Positions 24,430 through 34,257 are shown, numbered from the stretch's first letter. The stretch is DNA of 64,000 bases from Candidatus Nucleicultrix amoebiphila FS5 (GCF_002117145.1 NZ_CP008743.1:1-64000); one strand, 5' to 3'. Translations and numbers: made by a program. The notes: generated by a model from the sequence alone, not told the origin.

Positions 24430-26265
24430 ATGTCTTTACAACTAGGAATTGGTAGCCCACTGACTTTTAATGGTGCTGATGTTGATGAAAATGGGCGTAT
24501 AAGCTTACAAAGTACAGTTATGGGCTTAGATGTCAAAAAAACAGTTGATGATGTAAAAGCAGCGCTAGAGAAACAGCTGGATACTCCCAAAAAAACTATT
24601 GAAACAATAGATTCTAAATTAAAAGCCCTGTCGACCTTACAAACAAAAGTAACCACCTTGAGAGATGCTTTAGACAATCTTCGAGGACCTGCTGAAGGTC
24701 TTACATCTGCAGGAATATTTAATAAATTAGGGTATTTAGTACCCAATGCAACCTATTCAGGGGCAGTCACATTATCGCTTGATGACACGGCTTCACCGCA
24801 AAACTTTAATTTAAATATTACTCAGCTCGCGACACAAGATGTTGTGATTGCAGGGGGGCAGATTGCAGATATTACAACAGATATGGGGTTAACCGGTAAT
24901 TTAACTTTTCAAACAACAACCTATGATTCCAACGGCCTGCCTGTTTATGGAACACTGCAAGTAACTCTTGATGGACAAAGCGCTCAGCAAATAGCTGATA
25001 CAATCAAAATGAACCAATCTCTGACTGGTATTACAGCGACTTTAACACAAGCAGTAAGTGGTAATTATCAATTTGCATTTAAAGAACTCAATTATGGTAC
25101 ACCTCTAACATTTACAAAGAATGTTACGGGAGGTACTGCGAACTTAGTGCCTGATTCATCCGTAGCAACCGCGGACTCACTTTCAGCAAAATATACAGTT
25201 GATGGAATTGCAGCTAAGGCATCTTCAAATACTTTTAATATCTTTCCTGGGGTTAATATAACGCTAAATCAAGTAACCAATGCTACATTTCAAGTGCAAC
25301 TAATGCCAGATGTTGTTAGCATTAAGCAAGCAATTGTTGATTTCACAAACGCTTACAATGATGTTTATGATGAGATCAAAAAGCAATCCGCTTTAAACGA
25401 GGCAGGAGATAAGAAAGCTGACGATGCTTTTTTGTTTGGTAACCGTATCCTGAATTCACTTAAGAATGTCCTGGCTCCAACTTTGGCTTCAAGTCTTGAT
25501 GGAGCAAAAAACACTTCAATTATAACGCTGGCAGATATTGGCATTACGATGGGGTCTGCAACTGTTGTAACGGATGCTTCAACAGGGGTGCAAAGTAAAG
25601 TATACGATGGTCGACTAGTTATTGATAATGGCATTTTAAATAATGCATTAAATACGAATGTCACAGGCGTGCAGAAACTTTTTGGCTTTACCTATCAAAC
25701 GACAGATAGTACTTTTTCAGTGACGCAACATCCAGAATCTTTGCCAACTGAGTTGGCGAATAACACCTGGCATGTCAGTTTGGCGAAAGACAACAGTGGC
25801 ACTTTAAGTGCAGTATTTTGGTATGATAACGATCCTAGCAGTATCCAGTATGCGGCAACGATTGAAACTTTTTCAACAAAAACAGCAATCGTTAGTGGTC
25901 CCGTTGGCAGTGTCTTTGCAAATATCGAAGTTATGATTCAAAACATTGATCAAATTTCTAATAATAGTTCGAGACAAACCAGTATTAATTCTACGCAAGG
26001 GCAACCCAATAAATTAAAATTTGCTTTAGATGGTCTCTTGGATCCTACATCAGGAGTGGGTGATTTTGCTACGCAACAATCTTTATTTACGGATCAAAAG
26101 ACTCAACAGGAAACGAAAATAACACAAATTCAAAAGCAAATCGATTTGAAGAGAGATGCTTTGCTGCAAAGCATGCAAGAAATGCAGATGGCAGTTAATG
26201 CGGCATTAACGATGCAGAATACGTTGACGTCATTATTATATCCAGGTGCGGCATCTGCAGCTTAG
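24430..26265 (+). CDS. fliD: flagellar hook-associated protein 2 (filament cap) FliD
   Basis: 611 aa. It caps the growing filament and folds exported flagellin. The N-terminal FliD_N part has the expected ISLQSTVMGLDVKKTVDDVK, then KLKALSTLQTKVTTLRDALDN. The C-terminal part carries the FliD_C coiled coil (about 555-600, with QQETKITQIQKQIDLKRDALLQ cut to QKQIDLKRDALLQSM). GGATCC-rich DNA precedes the ATG, with AAAGGA 8 nt upstream. No signal peptide. It sits between the FlaG-position gene and the FliS-like gene. Confidence 0.92.
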   Translation: MSLQLGIGSPLTFNGADVDENGRISLQSTVMGLDVKKTVDDVKAALEKQLDTPKKTIETIDSKLKALSTLQTKVTTLRDALDNLRGPAEGLTSAGIFNKLGYLVPNATYSGAVTLSLDDTASPQNFNLNITQLATQDVVIAGGQIADITTDMGLTGNLTFQTTTYDSNGLPVYGTLQVTLDGQSAQQIADTIKMNQSLTGITATLTQAVSGNYQFAFKELNYGTPLTFTKNVTGGTANLVPDSSVATADSLSAKYTVDGIAAKASSNTFNIFPGVNITLNQVTNATFQVQLMPDVVSIKQAIVDFTNAYNDVYDEIKKQSALNEAGDKKADDAFLFGNRILNSLKNVLAPTLASSLDGAKNTSIITLADIGITMGSATVVTDASTGVQSKVYDGRLVIDNGILNNALNTNVTGVQKLFGFTYQTTDSTFSVTQHPESLPTELANNTWHVSLAKDNSGTLSAVFWYDNDPSSIQYAATIETFSTKTAIVSGPVGSVFANIEVMIQNIDQISNNSSRQTSINSTQGQPNKLKFALDGLLDPTSGVGDFATQQSLFTDQKTQQETKITQIQKQIDLKRDALLQSMQEMQMAVNAALTMQNTLTSLLYPGAASAA

Positions 26266-26280
26266 AAAAAAGGAAATCGT

Positions 26281-26739
26281 ATGGTTTATGATAAATTAAA
26301 ATCTTATAGAGATAATAAAATTAACGGTCTGGGGATTTTTGAGATAGTTGCAAGCCTTTTGGATGCTGCGTCTAGTAATATTCGTAGTGCCAAAATAGCC
26401 ATTCAAAATAATGATATTCCTAAGCGCGCCGAAGAAAGTCAAAAAGCTATTACGATTCTCTCTGGATTGCATGACACTTTACTGAAAAATTCACCTCAAC
26501 AAAAGGAAGCCTCTAAAGTTCTTGAAGATTATTATAAAACAATGAATGATCTTATTGTAAGAATGAATGCGCGTAATGATGCCGAAACGGGGGAAGCGAT
26601 TGAACAGGGATTAAAAAAGTTTGCAAAAGCCTGGCGGGATATGGGAAAAGAACATTTGAAGAGCCAGGGAAACTCTAGTCCTCAAGATATCGTTAACGCT
26701 TCCAATCCTAAGCCTTCCAACATTACGTTCTCTGTTTAA
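26281..26739 (+). CDS. FliS-like flagellin export chaperone
   Basis: 152 aa, all-helical. It starts 16 nt after fliD with AAAGGAAA. The layout is that of FliS: a first helix with a conserved Tyr-Lys region (MVYDKLKSYRDNK), an EIVASLLDAASSNIRSAKIAI helix containing the flagellin-tail-binding surface, and a long helix with LEDYYKTMNDLIVRMNARND. FliS keeps flagellin unfolded before export. Similarity is moderate, but position right after fliD supports the call. Confidence 0.75.
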   Translation: MVYDKLKSYRDNKINGLGIFEIVASLLDAASSNIRSAKIAIQNNDIPKRAEESQKAITILSGLHDTLLKNSPQQKEASKVLEDYYKTMNDLIVRMNARNDAETGEAIEQGLKKFAKAWRDMGKEHLKSQGNSSPQDIVNASNPKPSNITFSV

Positions 26740-26768
26740 AAGGCTATTTCAGTGCAAGAGTCGAGAAG

Positions 26769-26792
26769 GGCACTTTATTTCCTTGAAGTGCC
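26769..26792 (+). terminator. weak hairpin after the flagellar filament cluster
   Basis: GGCACTT ... AAGTGCC, a 7-bp stem with a 10-nt loop, 29 nt after the fliS stop. It is followed by TGAAAAAC rather than a U-run, so it is a weak candidate. Confidence 0.4.
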
Positions 26793-26841
26793 TGAAAAAC
26801 TAATATATATAGTCACCAGTTTTCCAACGGTTTTTCTTTGC

Positions 26842-26918
<77 letters not shown>

Positions 26919-27084
26919 ATCTTTCCTAATATAAAAATTCTGGTGCCGCCTGAAGAGTAGATGTCGATCAGCATATCTCACTCGCCTCTAACTAAAGTGC
27001 ACCCCCTCGTTTATACTAAAAATTTAGAAAGTTAAGTAAGATTTTTCCTCTAGGTTTATTTCTTTCAACTTCCTCAATTAATAA

Positions 27085-27450
27085 GAAGAGGTGGTGGTTG
27101 AGCCCCTGGTCGTGATGCAAGAGCGCCTCGCGAGAATTGTGAATAGCAGCTCCGTTGAACCTCTGAGAGAAGAGAATCTCCTGATCATCACCCCTGACCT
27201 CCAGGAAAAATGAATACCAGATCTTTCAACCCTAGAAGGGCAACACGTTATTGAAGAACACTTAAAAGAGGTGAAGCTCCTCATTCTGGATAACTATTCT
27301 GCTCTCTGCCGGCAGGGAAGAGAAAACGAAGCAGACAGCTGGATTCCTCTCCAAGAATGTTTTCTGACTCTGAGGAGACGGGGCCTCTCTATCCTCCTCA
27401 TCCATCACTCTAATAAAAGTGGAAGACAAAGAGGCATCCGAGGCGAGTGA
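27085..27450 (+). pseudogene. remnant of RepA-like AAA ATPase (plasmid/phage helicase type)
   Basis: One reading frame gives clear RepA/AAA_25-type sequence: MQERLARIVNSSSVEPL, LLIITPDLQ, a Walker B strand LLILDNYSAL, and ILLIHHSNKSGRQRGIRG, the sensor segment with the HH-x-x-K-x-x-x-x-RG pattern. An in-frame TGA at 27211 interrupts it, a second TGA follows the RG segment, and the P-loop region is missing. Near the start, EPLVVMQERL suggests a small deletion in the usual DGEMP motif. It is a decayed mobile-element gene. The remaining sequence of the 26919-27590 gap shows nothing else. Confidence 0.75.
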
Positions 27451-27590
27451 CAGGGATGGGTGGATTTGAAAGAAATCAACAACGTTTAAAAAACATGTCT
27501 GCTAAAATTACAGAGGTTTCTTTAATCTTTTGAACTTAGCTGTTTATTTTTATCTAAAGGTTGCAAAGTAGGTTCCAAGGCCTTGTGAAA

Positions 27591-28601
27591 CTAATGTTTT
27601 ACCGCGACTTTACCGGAAGACTTACCTTTAAATATCTCTGGCTGTTCTGGACCTTGTACTACCAGTTTGCCGATAAGTCCTTTTTCGAGGCGAGCGATCG
27701 CATGATCAACTAGAATAAATTCACCTGGAACTTCAAGTTTTATATCTACGATTGTGGCGCCTCCTGGTGGAACGGTTGTTGTTTGAATATTCGTCAAAGG
27801 CGCAGAAGTAACTGATGCTTGATTATATACACGATCAAAAATTTCACCAATCATATGAAAAGAAGAAGTTAAATTAGGCCCTCCTACACCAAAAAATATT
27901 CTCACTGTTTCACCGACATTTGCTTTAAGAAGATGATGTTTGGTTAAAGCATCAACAGAACCATTAAAAACGACATGTTCTGGCTGTTCTGCCATCATTT
28001 TGTCATAGTTAAATGCCGCACGCTTATCCTTATCAGGTTTATCCGCATAAATTTCTCCCTGCATTACATAAAACTCTTTGTCAACGCTGGGGAGATTTCC
28101 TTCAGGTTCAATCAAAATCAGTCCATACATGCCATTAGCAATATGTTGTGCTACTAAGGGAGTCGCACAATGATAAACATAGAGCCCTGGCTTTAAAGCT
28201 TTAAAAGTAAAAGTGGATTGTTCGCCAGGAGCTGTATTGGTCAAAACTGATCCTCCTCCTGGTCCTGTGACAGCATGAAAATCTACGGAATGTTCCATTG
28301 TACTCTTAGGATCGTTTTTCAATGTTACTTCAATAGTATCTCCTACACAGGCTCTATAAAAAGGACCTGGGACTTGGCGATTAAAAGTCCAATAGTTATA
28401 AGTTACCCCCTCTTTCAACCACCCATCCACTTCTACTGCTTCTAGATTAATTTTCACCACATGGGACGTCCCATCACATTTTGGAGCCTTGGGAATGTCT
28501 ATAGGATTTCCAGAAATTTTAATTGGGGCAGGACTTGCATAAAGCGGAAACAGAAATATGGAAGATACAATGACCAAAGAAAAGAGTTGTTTAAAGGACA
28601 T
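27591..28601 (-). CDS. nirK: copper-containing nitrite reductase NirK
   Basis: 336 aa with a Sec signal peptide (about 22 residues). It reduces nitrite to NO in the periplasm. All copper ligands and catalytic residues are present: type-1 site His104, Cys145, His153, Met158; type-2 site His109, His144, His300; catalytic Asp107 and His249. The blocks HSVDFHAVTGPGGG and YHCATPLVAQHIANGMYG are diagnostic. It is the last gene of a minus-strand run that starts with metal-efflux genes, 63 nt after the previous gene, so it may be co-transcribed with them. No NO reductase is in the window. Confidence 0.93.
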   Translation of the reverse strand: MSFKQLFSLVIVSSIFLFPLYASPAPIKISGNPIDIPKAPKCDGTSHVVKINLEAVEVDGWLKEGVTYNYWTFNRQVPGPFYRACVGDTIEVTLKNDPKSTMEHSVDFHAVTGPGGGSVLTNTAPGEQSTFTFKALKPGLYVYHCATPLVAQHIANGMYGLILIEPEGNLPSVDKEFYVMQGEIYADKPDKDKRAAFNYDKMMAEQPEHVVFNGSVDALTKHHLLKANVGETVRIFFGVGGPNLTSSFHMIGEIFDRVYNQASVTSAPLTNIQTTTVPPGGATIVDIKLEVPGEFILVDHAIARLEKGLIGKLVVQGPEQPEIFKGKSSGKVAVKH

Positions 28602-28620
28602 TTTTGCTGACTCCTAATTT

Positions 28621-28630
28621 TTACCGGTAA
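28621..28630. promoter_or_regulatory. palindrome TTACCGGTAA before nirK
   Basis: A perfect 10-bp palindrome 20 nt upstream of the nirK start, in the 63-nt gap after the preceding gene. It could be an operator or a chance match; it is not an FNR or NnrR consensus. Confidence 0.25.
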
Positions 28631-28664
28631 TCTCGTTCAAAGTATTCTCACATCTGTTAGAAAG

Positions 28665-29531
28665 TTAAGGGTGCACAGTAACTCCAAAAGGAACAAACAC
28701 TTCTTTGCCATTAATTTGAACTTGTACCCATACTTTGTAGTAGCCTGACTTTTCAGGCTGAAAATGAAACATCAGCTCTGGTCCCCCTCTATCCTTCTTA
28801 CTAGAAGGTTCTTTCCCCATGGGATGAACATGGGCGATGGTCTCAAAATCTTCATTAATCGCAACGATGTGTGCAAAAGCCCCCATGATAGGCTCAAGTG
28901 TTTTAACGTCATGACCTTGCAGATCGACAACTTTTATTTTTCCCATAGACGCTTGATCTTTTTTTAAGTCTTTTGCGTCAAAAGACAAAGAATAATAATT
29001 ATCTTTTACTTTTTTGCTTAAACGCGTTTTCTTATCCATTTTCTTCGTTGTGTTGCCCACTGTTGCTAGATCAGCTTTGATGTATTCTTCTTCCTCTGTG
29101 TTTAGAGGCACAACATTAACCCACAACCTATAGGACCCGTTATTTTGGGGCGTCCAATCAAATTGATAAACACCCGATTCTTTTGTGAGAGTGGGATGAA
29201 CATGTTGGTAATCCGTGAGACTCTGATCAAAGATAAGAACGTGGATCTTTTTCGTATGCGCCTCTTTGAGGTCTGATAAGAGGATTTCTTTACTATCTTT
29301 CAAAAAGGTGAGCTTTATTTTGACAGAGTAAGTTTTACCCTTTTTAACTTCTTTAAAGGGTAAAACTTCAACTTTAATTGTGTTTTCCTGTGATGCTTTA
29401 TGCGAAGTATGATCCATCTCTTGAGTGAGATTTTTATCTTGCTCTCCTTCTGTCGCCTTCATCTCTGGAGTAACACTCAAGAACGCTAAGATAATCCCTA
29501 CGGTATTTAAATATTTATAAATGTTTTTCAT
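28665..29531 (-). CDS. periplasmic protein with two His-Pro (YtkA/FixH-like) domains
   Basis: 288 aa with an N-terminal signal peptide (about 26 residues) and a His/Met-containing leader. Two similar Ig-like domains follow, each with a HVHP motif: TDYQHVHPTLTKESGVYQFD in the first and ETIAHVHPMGKE in the second, each followed by a GSYRLWVNV or GYYKVWVQV strand. Such YtkA-like domain proteins often accompany Cus/Czc efflux operons and may bind metal through the His residues; this is inference. It lies 10 nt downstream of the RND pump gene. Confidence 0.65.
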   Translation of the reverse strand: MKNIYKYLNTVGIILAFLSVTPEMKATEGEQDKNLTQEMDHTSHKASQENTIKVEVLPFKEVKKGKTYSVKIKLTFLKDSKEILLSDLKEAHTKKIHVLIFDQSLTDYQHVHPTLTKESGVYQFDWTPQNNGSYRLWVNVVPLNTEEEEYIKADLATVGNTTKKMDKKTRLSKKVKDNYYSLSFDAKDLKKDQASMGKIKVVDLQGHDVKTLEPIMGAFAHIVAINEDFETIAHVHPMGKEPSSKKDRGGPELMFHFQPEKSGYYKVWVQVQINGKEVFVPFGVTVHP

Positions 29532-29541
29532 GTATTCCTCC

Positions 29542-32500
29542 TTATTCGATTATTAATTTTTTAGTTTTTATAAGTCTTTGCCCCACTAGCCAGAAGATGA
29601 CGGGGGTAACAATGGTATCAAGTAGTGTTGAGGAAATAAGACCACCAAAGATAACGGCAGCAACGGGATGCAAAATCTCTTTTCCTGGCTGATCAGCTCC
29701 AATAAGAAGAGGGATCAGAGCAAAGGCAGCAACAAGCGCTGTCATCAAAACAGGTGTTAACCGTTCGAGAGAACCTCGTGTAATCATCTTGAGATCAAAC
29801 TTTTCACCTTCAAACTTCATAAGGTGAAGATAATGAGCAATCTTTAAAATACCATTACGAGTAGCAATTCCTGTTAAAGTAATAAAACCAACAAGGCTTG
29901 CAACAGAAAGGGTTTGATTGGTCAGCCAGATTGCAAAAACACTTCCTATCAAAGCCATGGGTACATTCGCCATAATAACAAGGGTCAATGCTGGTGATTT
30001 AAAATGGCTATTTAAGAGAATAAAAATGCCTGCAAGCGAGAGAAGAGATAAAAGAATAATTAGTTTGGTTGCTGATTTCTGGCTTTCAAATTGTCCTTCA
30101 AATTTTATAAAATAACCTTCGGGAAGCTTGATCGAAGATATTTGTTTTTGTACATCTTCTGCCACATCGCCTAAAGCACGTTCCTTCGTATTGGCAAATA
30201 CCACAATACGCCTTTGCGTATTATCACGGTTTATCTGGTTAGGTCCAAAGCTTTCTCTTATATCAGTCACAAACTTTAAAGGGATCTTACCAGAAGGAGA
30301 ATCAATAAGAATATTCCCTATATCATTTAAATTGGCTCTTTCTTTTTCAGGAAGACGCACCGTAAGGTTATAACGTCTTGATCCTTCTAATATCTGGGTA
30401 ACAATCTTTCCTGAAAGAAGTGTTTCTATGGTCTCACCAAGTTGGTTAATGTTGATTCCATATTTAAGTGATTCTTTCCTTTTAGGGATAATTTGAATCT
30501 GAGGAATCGATGTAATTTGTTCAATTTGAAGATCGGTAATTCCCTTCACGATGCCCATCAAGGATTCAATTTGATCGGCTATTTCTCTTAGTTTCTTCAG
30601 ATCTTCGCCAAAAACTTTTACAGCAAGTTCTGCCCTCACACCGGAGAGAAGATGATCAAGGCGGTGAGAGATTGGCTGACCGATATTGATGATGGCCTCA
30701 GGAATGGTGGCAAGACGCCCTCTGATGTCACTCAAAATAACCTCTCGAGATCGCTTAGAGGATTTTAAATCCACATCAATTTCAGAAGAATAAACACCTT
30801 CTGCATGTTCATCCAGTTCTGCGCGACCGCTTCGTCTGCCCACAGAAGTAACTTCAGGAACTTCAAGAATAAGTTTTTCTGCAATCGTACCTACTCTGTT
30901 TGATTCATACAAAGAGGATCCTGGAGGAAGCCTCAAATTGATAGTCACCGTTCCTTCATTAAAAGGAGGGAGAAAGGATTTTCCTAGGAAAGGTACAGAA
31001 GAGGCTGATAGAAGAGTTAATAGAACGGTTGCTAATATAGGAACTTTTGGATGGGCAAAAGACCATTGCAGAATTTTTGTATCGAGCTCTTTAAGATGCT
31101 TTACAAGCCAGCTATCACCATGCGCCATTAATTTTAGTCTGGGAAGAAGATAATAAGAAAGAACAGGCGTCAAGGAAATTGAAACTACCATAGACGCTAA
31201 AATAGAGAGTATATAAGCCACTCCTAGAGGAGAAAAAAGTCGTCCCTCAATACCACTCAAGGCAAAAAGAGGTAAAAAAACTAAAATAACGGTAATGGTG
31301 GCGTATAAAATAGAGCTTCTCACTTCTATGGTCGCATCTTTAATAACTGTGAGTATCTCTTGAGGTTTTTTGTTTTGTTTGTTTTGCCGCAAACGTCTAA
31401 AGATATTTTCAACGCCAACAACCGCATCATCAACAAGTTCACCAATAGCAATGGCCAAGCCTCCAAGTGTCATGGTGTTGATGGTCAACCCAAACCAATG
31501 AAAAATAATCGCCGTCATTAAAATAGAAAGGGGGATAGCAGTCAGGCTTATAAAAGTGGTACTGATGTTCATCAAAAAAGCAAAGAGAATGATCAACACC
31601 AGAATAGCACCATCTCTTAGGGCTTCTTCAACGTTGCGAATTGAATTTTCAATAAAGGTTGCCTGCTTGAAAAGCACGCGATTGGCTTTTACATCCGATG
31701 GGAGTGATTTTTGAAGCTCTTCCAAGCTTTTTTCGATTTCCTTTGTAAGCGAAGTTGTATCAGCGCCCGGTTGTTTTTGGATTGAAAGAATCACGGCAGG
31801 ACTCCCATCAACACTGGCATCTCCTCGTTTAACGGTTGGTGCAAATACAACCTTGCTGACCAGATCCAGAGTGAGGGTATGAGCACCTTGGTATTTTAAC
31901 GGTGTTTTTCTTAAATCTTCTAACTTATTTGTCAACCCTAAAAACCGAACGAGGGATTCAGTTTTAAATTGTTCTAGATATCCTCCCGTTGTATTTTGAG
32001 CAAAGCCTACAACGCTTTTTATCAGATCTTCTAAGCTGATATTATAAGCCAGCATCTTATGACTTAAGGGCTGAACTTGATATTCTTTCACTTCTCCGCC
32101 AATCGGAATGACTTGAGCAACGCCTGGGATACTCAAAAGCCGAGGTCTCATGATCCAATTGGCCATGGTTCTTAAATCCATTGGTGACGTTTCTCCTCGA
32201 ACTGAGCTGAGCCCAATGAGAAGAATTTCTCCCATAATGGATGTGATAGGGCCTAACGCAGGAACAACATTGGTAGGCAATTGAGATAAGGTTGTATTGA
32301 GTCTTTCATTGACGACTTGACGATTTCTGTAAATATCTGTTCCCCAATCAAATTCAACGTACACAATTGAAAGGCTAATCCCTGATGTGGAGCGCACCCT
32401 CGTCACTCCTGGCAAGCCATTCATGGCCGTTTCAATGGGAAAGGTTACTTGTTTTTCAACTTCTTCTGGAGCCAAGCCTGGCGCTTCTGTTAAAAGAGTT

Positions 32501-32640
32501 ACTGTCGGACGATTTAAATCCGGAAACACATCAATAGGCATCTTGGAAATAATCAGAGACCCGTAGAGGATCACAGCCGCGTAGAAAAAGAGAGTCAGGC
32601 CCTTGTTTTTAAGAGAAAACTCAACAAGCTTTGCAAACAT
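29542..32640 (-). CDS. heavy-metal efflux RND transporter (HME family, CzcA/CusA-like)
   Basis: 1032 aa, normal RND length, with 12 transmembrane segments. It should export a metal ion across the envelope using proton force. TM4 has the HME-type acidic motif AIGELVDDAVVGVEN. Unlike CusA, the three periplasmic copper methionines are not present: those positions read VTINL, VYSSEIDV and RLDHLLSG. So it probably moves another cation than the second pump at 38903, or binds copper differently. It overlaps the adaptor gene by 1 nt, and no outer-membrane channel gene lies in its run. Confidence 0.93.
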   Translation of the reverse strand: MFAKLVEFSLKNKGLTLFFYAAVILYGSLIISKMPIDVFPDLNRPTVTLLTEAPGLAPEEVEKQVTFPIETAMNGLPGVTRVRSTSGISLSIVYVEFDWGTDIYRNRQVVNERLNTTLSQLPTNVVPALGPITSIMGEILLIGLSSVRGETSPMDLRTMANWIMRPRLLSIPGVAQVIPIGGEVKEYQVQPLSHKMLAYNISLEDLIKSVVGFAQNTTGGYLEQFKTESLVRFLGLTNKLEDLRKTPLKYQGAHTLTLDLVSKVVFAPTVKRGDASVDGSPAVILSIQKQPGADTTSLTKEIEKSLEELQKSLPSDVKANRVLFKQATFIENSIRNVEEALRDGAILVLIILFAFLMNISTTFISLTAIPLSILMTAIIFHWFGLTINTMTLGGLAIAIGELVDDAVVGVENIFRRLRQNKQNKKPQEILTVIKDATIEVRSSILYATITVILVFLPLFALSGIEGRLFSPLGVAYILSILASMVVSISLTPVLSYYLLPRLKLMAHGDSWLVKHLKELDTKILQWSFAHPKVPILATVLLTLLSASSVPFLGKSFLPPFNEGTVTINLRLPPGSSLYESNRVGTIAEKLILEVPEVTSVGRRSGRAELDEHAEGVYSSEIDVDLKSSKRSREVILSDIRGRLATIPEAIINIGQPISHRLDHLLSGVRAELAVKVFGEDLKKLREIADQIESLMGIVKGITDLQIEQITSIPQIQIIPKRKESLKYGININQLGETIETLLSGKIVTQILEGSRRYNLTVRLPEKERANLNDIGNILIDSPSGKIPLKFVTDIRESFGPNQINRDNTQRRIVVFANTKERALGDVAEDVQKQISSIKLPEGYFIKFEGQFESQKSATKLIILLSLLSLAGIFILLNSHFKSPALTLVIMANVPMALIGSVFAIWLTNQTLSVASLVGFITLTGIATRNGILKIAHYLHLMKFEGEKFDLKMITRGSLERLTPVLMTALVAAFALIPLLIGADQPGKEILHPVAAVIFGGLISSTLLDTIVTPVIFWLVGQRLIKTKKLIIE

Positions 32641-33797
32641 TAAAGGCTATCCTCTTTCTTTAAAGTTTTCGCAAGGCTCATAATGTCTTCTATTACACGC
32701 TCCCCAACTTTAAGACCTTCTAAGATTTCGACCCTATCCTCAAAAAAGACACCAACCTGCACAGGGCGTGCAATAACAAGTTCGGGTTCTTCCAAAGTAA
32801 AAACACTATAGTTTTGCCCCGTTTTGAAGAGTGCTTTTTTAGGAACCGTAATCTTTTTGTTTAAGGAAGGAAGAGAAGCAATCACATCCACAAACATACC
32901 AATCATTAGGGACGGAGAGGATTCATTTAAACTAAATAAGATATGGCGTGCCTGATCGTTATCTCCAACGCGAGGACTAAGTCCTATGAGAGATAATGTT
33001 AGTAACTGACTGAGGTCCTCAGGAGACCGCAAAGAGGCTTCTTTAATTTGGCCCGCGAGCGCATAATCATAGGTGTAAGCTTCAATTCTAAGGGAAGAAG
33101 GATTTACAATCTCAGCAAGATACTGACCGACTGGAATAACTTGGCCTGGTAGAATATGAGCATCACTTACAATGCCTGTAATGGGGGTTTTAATCAATTC
33201 TCGCCCCAGTCCTGTTTTTAAAATTTGTTGTTTTTGTTTTTTGGCTCTTTCTAAATTGGTTTTGGCATCTTCTAATTTCACGCGGGGAGAAAAATCCCCT
33301 AAGGTAATGAGGCGTTTTACTTCTCGCTCTAATTCAGCAATTTCTCCTTCAATTTTATAAAGCTCGGTTCTTTTATCGGTGATATCTAAAGAAGTAACGA
33401 GGGGTTCTACCACTGCAATGACTTGATTCGCTTCAACTTTATCTCCTGTATTGGGCATAGGATAAGCTGGATCCGCCACAACACGAGATGCCTGTGCCAC
33501 ATGTATTTGCGCATAACCATTGGGACTTGCGATCACTTTGGCAGGCAGAATCTCATAGCGAGGGCGCTCTGTCTCAGATGTAAGAAAAGTTGTAAGATGG
33601 TTTTTGAACTGATCCTCCTTTGGGATAAAGGCTCTTTGGAGAAGAGAAAGATCACTTGGCAAAGTTTCTGAAGACGTCGATGCTATTTGAGGAAGCGGTT
33701 TAGCATCCTCATGAGCTTCATCTCCATGGCCAAAGACATACGTATTGAGAATAAGAGTTAAACTTATGCCAATGAACAGTGGATTAACCTTATTCAT
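32640..33797 (-). CDS. RND periplasmic adaptor (membrane fusion protein)
   Basis: 385 aa from the ATG at 33797 (MNKVNPLF...), with GAGAG upstream; the frame stays open to 33845. It bridges the RND pump and an outer-membrane channel. A signal peptide ends near residue 25. The leader is His/Asp-rich (HGDEAHEDAK). Biotinyl-lipoyl halves are NGYAQIHVAQASRVV and TGIVSDAHILPGQVIPVGQYL, with a helical hairpin between them. It overlaps the upstream small gene by 8 nt and the pump by 1 nt, so it is tightly coupled. Confidence 0.9.
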   Translation of the reverse strand: MNKVNPLFIGISLTLILNTYVFGHGDEAHEDAKPLPQIASTSSETLPSDLSLLQRAFIPKEDQFKNHLTTFLTSETERPRYEILPAKVIASPNGYAQIHVAQASRVVADPAYPMPNTGDKVEANQVIAVVEPLVTSLDITDKRTELYKIEGEIAELEREVKRLITLGDFSPRVKLEDAKTNLERAKKQKQQILKTGLGRELIKTPITGIVSDAHILPGQVIPVGQYLAEIVNPSSLRIEAYTYDYALAGQIKEASLRSPEDLSQLLTLSLIGLSPRVGDNDQARHILFSLNESSPSLMIGMFVDVIASLPSLNKKITVPKKALFKTGQNYSVFTLEEPELVIARPVQVGVFFEDRVEILEGLKVGERVIEDIMSLAKTLKKEDSL

Positions 33798-34257
33798 GAG
33801 CATCTCTCTGGCAACGTCTGGATGCTTTTGGCCATTGGGGCACATCGATTGAGAGTTTTTCGGAGAAGTCGGAAGCAGCTACTTTTAATTCAATATGCAC
33901 CTTTGTACCATCTTTAAAGTTTACAGGAATCTTATACGAACCTTTTTCTTTTGCTGATTTTCCTTCTGTTTTAACAACCGTATCTCCTTTAAATTCAGCG
34001 TCGATTTTGGCATTAGCAACTGCTTGATTTGTGGCGCTATCTGCGAGATAAAAAATAAGCTCTTTGTTACAAACAATAAGAACACCCTCGACAATTCTCC
34101 CTTTAAGAGTAATTCTGCTTGCATCTATAGGAGATGTGGATTGCTCAGGAGAGCCTTTTGGGGCATGGTCTTCTCCACCATGGGCATAAAGGGGGAGGGG
34201 GATCGTTAAGGTTACCCCTAAAGAAAACAAAAAGATTTTAAAAGAATTTATAGTCAT
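33790..34257 (-). CDS. periplasmic His-containing protein of metal-efflux operon
   Basis: 155 aa. The ATG at 34257 with GGGATGG upstream is a better start than the TTG at 34287. A signal peptide ends near LYAHGGEDHA; the His-rich cluster there may bind metal. The rest is a beta-rich domain with GSYKIPVNFKDGTKVHIEL. I do not recognise a family name. It is the first gene of the minus-strand efflux/nirK run and overlaps the adaptor start by 8 nt. Confidence 0.7.
   Translation of the reverse strand: MTINSFKIFLFSLGVTLTIPLPLYAHGGEDHAPKGSPEQSTSPIDASRITLKGRIVEGVLIVCNKELIFYLADSATNQAVANAKIDAEFKGDTVVKTEGKSAKEKGSYKIPVNFKDGTKVHIELKVAASDFSEKLSIDVPQWPKASRRCQRDAHE

Noticed and set aside
29918-33671. Several plus-strand open frames opposite the RND pump and adaptor genes
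   Set aside because: They mirror the codons of strongly supported minus-strand genes and show no ribosome sites or family motifs.
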